Shown here one piece after another: positions 5,138 through 8,526 of a stretch of DNA of 8,526 nucleotides (position 1 is its first letter; the number at the start of each line of letters is the position of its first letter). Source of the DNA: Lentisphaerota bacterium (GTDB lineage Bacteria; Verrucomicrobiota; Lentisphaeria; Oligosphaerales; Oligosphaeraceae). Position numbers and translations under genes: made by a program. Location of the stretch: contig JAAZIY010000048.1 of the NCBI GenBank assembly GCA_012800625.1, positions 1 through 8,526 of the forward strand, given 5' to 3'. The notes beneath the pieces are model-generated. The model did not search any database, was not told the origin of the DNA, and saw only the letters and a list, made by a program, of their open reading frames with translations.

Positions 5138-6853
5138 TCAGCTTGTTTTGGGGCAGACTCCGGCCTCGTTCAGCAGGTAAAGCGCAATGAATGCGATGCT
5201 TTTCATCAGCTCCTCCACTTCCACCTGCTCATCATCGGCATGAGCATGCTGTAGCAGGCCGGCTCCGCTGGTGAGCACCGGCATATCGGGGTACTCGAAA
5301 GCAAAGAGTCTGGAGTCGCAGGAGACGGTCCAGCCGCTCACCGCCTGTCCTTCCTTCCAGATACCGGCGGCTTTTCCAGCGGCGATGGCATTGCGCATCT
5401 GCGGGGAGTCCGGGTCTCCGTCAAAGGCGGCGTTATGCAGCTTGTCATAGCTCATATCGACGCAGTCTTGCGCTTTTTTGTCTATGTCGGCCAGGTGCAG
5501 ATAGCTGGCGGCGCCCTCGATGGCGGCCTCCCGCATGCGTCGCATGATTTCGTCTATATGGTGTGTAGGCACAAAGCCCTGTCCGCCTTCCAGCTTCAAC
5601 AGGCTGCCGGGTTTTTCGCCATGCAGCTGCATTTCGGGTGCTCCAGCCGCGGTTTTGGCCAGTTGCTCTTTCATGCGGAAGAGCCTGCGCACCATGCAAG
5701 CCATTTTCGTGATGGCGCCGTCATTTTCCATGATGGAGCCCATGTGTCCGCTGCTGCCATGCACATGGCAGAGCATCCTGCGCCCTTCGATGTGCAAGTC
5801 GTAATGTTTTTCCACCTTGGGCTTGCCGCTGTTTGGGTCTGTCTGCTTGCTTTTATCGCCATACAGAGCCAGGTAGTCGGCCAGCGCCGACTCGATGCCG
5901 TCCTCAACCAGGCTCTGCGCCTCTTCATTGATCTCGTCCTGGAAGCATATTTCGAAGGCGATTTCGCCGCAGATACGGCTGGGGTGTTCGCCGTATTCGC
6001 CCAGCATTCCGTGGCAGGTCTGCACCGGTCTTTGCGGAAAAAGCCGGTGTCGGCTTTCCGCCTTGATGGCGCGTCCGGCCAGTTCGAGTTTTTCGTAGAC
6101 GAAGGCTGCCATTTCAAAGAGATTGGCGCCGGGGCATTGCAGGTCGGCGCGGTACCAGACCGCGCCGCGATTGGCCGGGTGTATGTTATTGCCGCAGCAC
6201 TCCAGCACCAGGATGCTGTCATAGAGCTTTTTCAGCTCCTTGTCCATGGCCAGGGACAAGGAGCCGTTGCCGCCGGTTTCCTCCTCGATTACCAGCATTG
6301 CCAACAGGTTGCGGCGCAGCTGTCTGTCGTTTTCCTGCAGCACCTTGGCCAAGAGTTTCAGCGCCGTCAGCATACAGACCACTGCGCCCTTGTCATCGCA
6401 GGAGCCTCGCCCGTAGACCACGCCGTTTTCCAGGCGCGGCGGCACAAATGGCTTGACCACGTCAATATGCGCATTAAGGGCAAGGCCATTGGCCTCGACG
6501 CCGTTTTTGCCGGGCACAAAGTAGAGCAGGTTGCTGCGCCCCTCGTAGGTCTGCTGCGGGCTAAGCCCCTCCGGCCTTTCCGCGGTCTTGGTGAAATAGA
6601 GCTGCGAATATCCCGGGTGCCGGCTAATGTCCGGATTGATGGCGCGTCTTTCCAGGCGCGCTCCGGCAAAGGGCAGCTTGCCCAGCTCGCGCTCGAGGCT
6701 GTCGAAGACCTCGGACTCGGCCTGGCGCATCAGGCCGACATCGGCGAAAGGCGAGGTGTCCACCCGGCAGATCTCCAAGAGCAGGTTTTCGACGTATTGG
6801 CGCAGCTCGGCGCTCCGGCTCTGGGCCAGTATCTCGCTGATTAATTTATCCAT
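5138..6853 (-). CDS. M20-family zinc metallopeptidase / amidohydrolase (ArgE/DapE/CPG2-like)
   Basis: 571 residues. M20 enzymes use two zinc ions to cleave peptide or N-acyl bonds of amino acids and small peptides. The catalytic set is complete. H129 and D131 are in NAHIDVV. D153 is in YGRGSCDDKG. The glutamates of IEEETGG (190-192) supply the base and a metal ligand, and E218 is in VLECCG. A C-terminal histidine lies in HAHADDEQ (536-542). CHVHGSSGHMGS (362-373) marks the dimerisation (lid) domain, and WTVSCDSRLF (508-517) returns to the catalytic domain. The protein is well above the usual 370-470 residues. The extra length lies between the active-site glutamates and the lid (about 235-350) and within the lid (about 395-470). 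Substrate unknown; no signal peptide is seen, so it is probably cytoplasmic. It lies 55 bp after the aminotransferase and 17 bp before the Nudix gene on the same strand, and a dispersed repeat occupies its leader. Confidence 0.9.
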   Translation of the reverse strand: MDKLISEILAQSRSAELRQYVENLLLEICRVDTSPFADVGLMRQAESEVFDSLERELGKLPFAGARLERRAINPDISRHPGYSQLYFTKTAERPEGLSPQQTYEGRSNLLYFVPGKNGVEANGLALNAHIDVVKPFVPPRLENGVVYGRGSCDDKGAVVCMLTALKLLAKVLQENDRQLRRNLLAMLVIEEETGGNGSLSLAMDKELKKLYDSILVLECCGNNIHPANRGAVWYRADLQCPGANLFEMAAFVYEKLELAGRAIKAESRHRLFPQRPVQTCHGMLGEYGEHPSRICGEIAFEICFQDEINEEAQSLVEDGIESALADYLALYGDKSKQTDPNSGKPKVEKHYDLHIEGRRMLCHVHGSSGHMGSIMENDGAITKMACMVRRLFRMKEQLAKTAAGAPEMQLHGEKPGSLLKLEGGQGFVPTHHIDEIMRRMREAAIEGAASYLHLADIDKKAQDCVDMSYDKLHNAAFDGDPDSPQMRNAIAAGKAAGIWKEGQAVSGWTVSCDSRLFAFEYPDMPVLTSGAGLLQHAHADDEQVEVEELMKSIAFIALYLLNEAGVCPKTS

Positions 6854-6860
6854 GATCCCA

Positions 6861-6890
6861 GTTAGTGTGTCTTCGTGTGTCTTCGTGTCC
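6861..6890 (-). repeat. ACAC/AAG-family repeat copy in the M20 gene leader
   Basis: On the minus strand GGACACGAAGACACACGAAG continues into ACACACTAAC. It fills most of the 55-bp gap between the aminotransferase stop and the M20 start and ends seven bases before the ATG. The only purine-rich stretch left for ribosome binding is TGGGATC next to the start codon. Confidence 0.8.
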
Positions 6891-6908
6891 TAGCGAGGCT
6901 GCTTATCG

Positions 6909-8279
6909 CTAGTTTTCCAGCAGCTCTTGCAGTGCTTCGCCCAGCACTTGCAGGCCTTCGAGCAGGGCATCCTTGGGTGTGTTCAGCGGTGGCGCGATCT
7001 TTACGCAGCCGCCGCCCAGGCCCACCGGCGCGAACATCAGCAGGCCTTTTTGCAGGCATTTCTGGTTGACTGCCAGGGCGGTCTCCGGGTCTGGTGTTTT
7101 GCCGTCGGGTTTGACCATCAGCAGGCCGCCGACCAGGCCGCGGTGCAGCGCGCGCGCGGTATGTTGCGGATAGCGCGCCTGCAGTTCATCGAGTCCCTGT
7201 CCCAGCACTGCCCCGAGTTCAGCGGCCTTTTCGCTAAGCCTCTCCTCCTGCAGCAGCTTCAGGTTGGCGATAGCGGCGGCCACCGGCAGCGGGCTGGCCG
7301 AATGCGTGCTGGTCATGGAGCCGGGGGCGTACATGTCCATAATGTCATTGCGTCCAATCACGGCGGAGATCGGCAGGCTCGAGGATATGCCTTTGCCGCA
7401 GCAGACCAGGTCCGGGGTCAAGTCGTAATGCTGCCAGCAATAGAACTTGCCGGTGCGTCCGAAGCCGGACTGCACCTCGTCCATGATCAGCACCACGTCA
7501 TTGCTGCGGCACCACTGGCCCAGGCTGCGGGCGTAGTCGTCGGGCAGGAAGTTGGGTCCTATTCCCTGGTATGACTCGGTGATCACGCCGGCGACATCGT
7601 CGGCATTCAGCCCATGCTCCTCCAGAATGCGCAGGAAGACCTCGAAGCTGCAGTTCTCCTGCACGAAGCCGTCCGGGAAGGGCACTTGCAGGAAACCCCC
7701 GGGCAGTTCCACTATCCAGTCCTTGAGTCCTTCCATGCCTCCGGCCACTTGCGCGCCCAGCGTGCGTCCGTGAAAGGCGCCGCTGAAAGAAACGATGACG
7801 TGTTTTTTCGGCCCGTACTTGCGCACGCCATAGGTGCGAGCCAGCTTGATGGCATTTTCGGTGGCCTCCGAGCCGGAGGAGAGCAGGAACACCTTGTCCA
7901 TGCCCTCGGGCATGGTTTCAGCCAGCATCTGGCAGAGCTGCGCGCGTCCCTCATGGGGGAAGACGTAGGTGGCCAGCAGCGGTCGCTCCATCATCTCTTG
8001 CAGGGCTTGGCAGATTTCCGCTCTTCCGTGTCCGGCATTGCTGATAAGCACGCAGCTCGACCAGTCCAGCCACATATTACCCCAGCGGTCGTAGACATTG
8101 AAGCCCTCGGCCCGGTCCCAGATAATCGGTGGCTGTCCTGACATGCTGACTGGCTCGTAAGCGGCCAGGCGCGCGAAAATCTCCAGCGACTCCGGTACCG
8201 GCAATTTGGTCACAATGCGACGATATTTTGTGTTTACCGGGCTTACTTCTTGGGGAACCAACTCATACTTGTGTGCCAT
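6909..8279 (-). CDS. PLP-dependent class III aminotransferase (GABA-aminotransferase-like)
   Basis: 456 residues, full length for class III (omega) aminotransferases, which move an amino group from a terminal amine or amino acid to a keto acid. Visible landmarks are SSGSEATENAIKLA (134-147, phosphate cup), FHGRT (169-173), E235 in ITESYQG, DEVQSGFGRTG (267-277) where D267 contacts the pyridine nitrogen, and the PLP lysine K296 in CCGKGISSSLPISAVIGR. The segment STHSASPLPVAAA replaces the common THGGNP-type motif. The N-terminal EPVSMSGQPPIIWDRAEG shows the cofactor-domain entry is complete. An AGAGG site (8286-8290 on the other strand) six bases upstream fixes the ATG at 8279. GABA, 5-aminovalerate, beta-alanine and related amines are possible substrates, and the sequence does not decide among them. 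It is the first gene of the minus-strand series, followed by the M20 peptidase. Confidence 0.9.
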   Translation of the reverse strand: MAHKYELVPQEVSPVNTKYRRIVTKLPVPESLEIFARLAAYEPVSMSGQPPIIWDRAEGFNVYDRWGNMWLDWSSCVLISNAGHGRAEICQALQEMMERPLLATYVFPHEGRAQLCQMLAETMPEGMDKVFLLSSGSEATENAIKLARTYGVRKYGPKKHVIVSFSGAFHGRTLGAQVAGGMEGLKDWIVELPGGFLQVPFPDGFVQENCSFEVFLRILEEHGLNADDVAGVITESYQGIGPNFLPDDYARSLGQWCRSNDVVLIMDEVQSGFGRTGKFYCWQHYDLTPDLVCCGKGISSSLPISAVIGRNDIMDMYAPGSMTSTHSASPLPVAAAIANLKLLQEERLSEKAAELGAVLGQGLDELQARYPQHTARALHRGLVGGLLMVKPDGKTPDPETALAVNQKCLQKGLLMFAPVGLGGGCVKIAPPLNTPKDALLEGLQVLGEALQELLEN

Positions 8280-8317
8280 GAAAAACCTCTGTGTTCCTAA
8301 AAATGGTGAATCACAGC

Positions 8318-8345
8318 AATATAATCTTGAACCTCAAAAAAACAA
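8318..8345 (-). promoter_or_regulatory. Candidate sigma-70-type promoter for the minus-strand gene series
   Basis: On the minus strand TTGTTT (8340-8345) and TATATT (8318-8323) are 16 bases apart. Transcription would start near 8311, giving a leader of about 30 bases that carries the aminotransferase ribosome binding site. The match is fair rather than strong and is unsupported by any second line of evidence. Confidence 0.4.
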
Positions 8346-8361
8346 CGTGTTGTTGAACCCC

Positions 8362-8395
8362 GTCCAAAAAAGTGGTCTTGCTGGATTTTTTGGAC
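8362..8395. repeat. Perfect 10-bp inverted repeat upstream of the aminotransferase
   Basis: GTCCAAAAAA (8362-8371) and TTTTTTGGAC (8386-8395) are exact reverse complements around a 14-base loop. The right arm is the start of the dispersed repeat copy, so the left arm may be the remnant of an inverted second copy. It lies just upstream of the candidate -35 box. Confidence 0.8.
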
Positions 8396-8440
8396 ACTAA
8401 GACACACTAAGGGCTTATGCGGCGCCGGCGTTTTGGTTTG
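8386..8440 (+). repeat. Second composite repeat copy (ACAC/AAG units plus half palindrome)
   Basis: TTTTTTGGACACTAAGACAC leads into CACTAAGGGCTTATGCGGCGCC, then GGC and GTTTTGGTTTG (8430-8440). It shares the 16 bases from GGGCTTATG to GCGCC and the 11-base end with 1826-1869, but lacks about 14 bases that complete the palindrome there. Finding both shared blocks in the same order makes common descent very likely. Confidence 0.8.
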
Positions 8441-8526
8441 CAAAACGGCATTGTCACATTAAAGTTATTTGTTTACGTCATTTGTTTTCATCCTTGTTTT
8501 TGCAGTGATGATGTTGGACTGTTTAC

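Larger units (their letters stand above)
8280..8526. other. 247-bp gene-free right edge
   Basis: No coding sequence is seen. It holds the aminotransferase ribosome binding site and candidate promoter, a perfect 10-bp inverted repeat (8362-8371 and 8386-8395), a composite repeat copy (8386-8440), a small hairpin (CGTTTTG 8429-8435 / CAAAACG 8441-8447) and an AT-rich stretch (8451-8510) in which I recognise nothing. Confidence 0.7.

Noticed and set aside
5435..6844. Plus-strand open frame of 469 codons
   Set aside because: It lies wholly antisense to the M20 peptidase, whose catalytic motifs are complete. The antisense product has no recognisable motif and reflects the strong codon bias of the real gene.
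6927..7574. Plus-strand open frame of 215 codons
   Set aside because: It is antisense to the class III aminotransferase, whose full set of PLP motifs shows the true frame.

Overview
The window is 8.5 kb of bacterial chromosome with six complete protein genes and one gene cut by the left edge. Coding DNA is moderately GC-rich and the intergenic DNA is clearly more AT-rich. Shine-Dalgarno sites precede several genes, and isoleucine is often written ATA. The gene set (phosphate acetyltransferase, an AsmA-like membrane protein, an MTH1-like Nudix hydrolase, an M20 peptidase, a class III aminotransferase) and the many degenerate ACACNAAG-type intergenic repeats suggest a Gram-negative-type bacterium. 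The style resembles the Lentisphaerota/Verrucomicrobiota/Planctomycetota group, but that is an impression and not a proof. I see no rRNA, tRNA, CRISPR array, transposase or phage gene.

Layout. Bases 1-1722 (+) carry the C-terminal part of a sugar phosphate isomerase/epimerase, followed after 24 bp by an N-terminally anchored AsmA-like protein whose tail is a run of 7-residue repeats encoded by 21-bp DNA repeats. Bases 1723-2282 have no credible gene. They hold a 26-bp near-perfect inverted repeat (1740-1765 and 2191-2216) enclosing a 22-bp palindrome and a chain of small hairpins, which looks like a dispersed non-coding element. Bases 2283-3299 (+) encode phosphate acetyltransferase, which converges on a hairpin at 3311-3351.

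From 3354 to 8279 all genes are on the minus strand. In order of transcription they are a class III aminotransferase (8279-6909), an M20 metallopeptidase (6853-5138), a Nudix hydrolase (5120-4632) and a secreted proline/arginine-rich protein with a C-terminal chagasin-like (I42) domain (4505-3354). The first three are separated by 55 and 17 bp and could be one transcript starting from a promoter near 8318-8345. Peptidase plus aminotransferase would suit the use of a peptide or acylated amino acid, but the substrate cannot be read from the sequence. A short hairpin with a T-run lies between the Nudix gene and the secreted-protein gene, which has its own strong ribosome binding site.

The most unusual content is non-coding: at least six copies of one degenerate repeat in four intergenic regions, two of them fused to the same palindrome-derived tail (1795-1869 and 8386-8440), plus the multi-hairpin segment at 1976-2181. 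The two most notable proteins are the chagasin-like secreted protein and the repeat-tailed AsmA-like protein.
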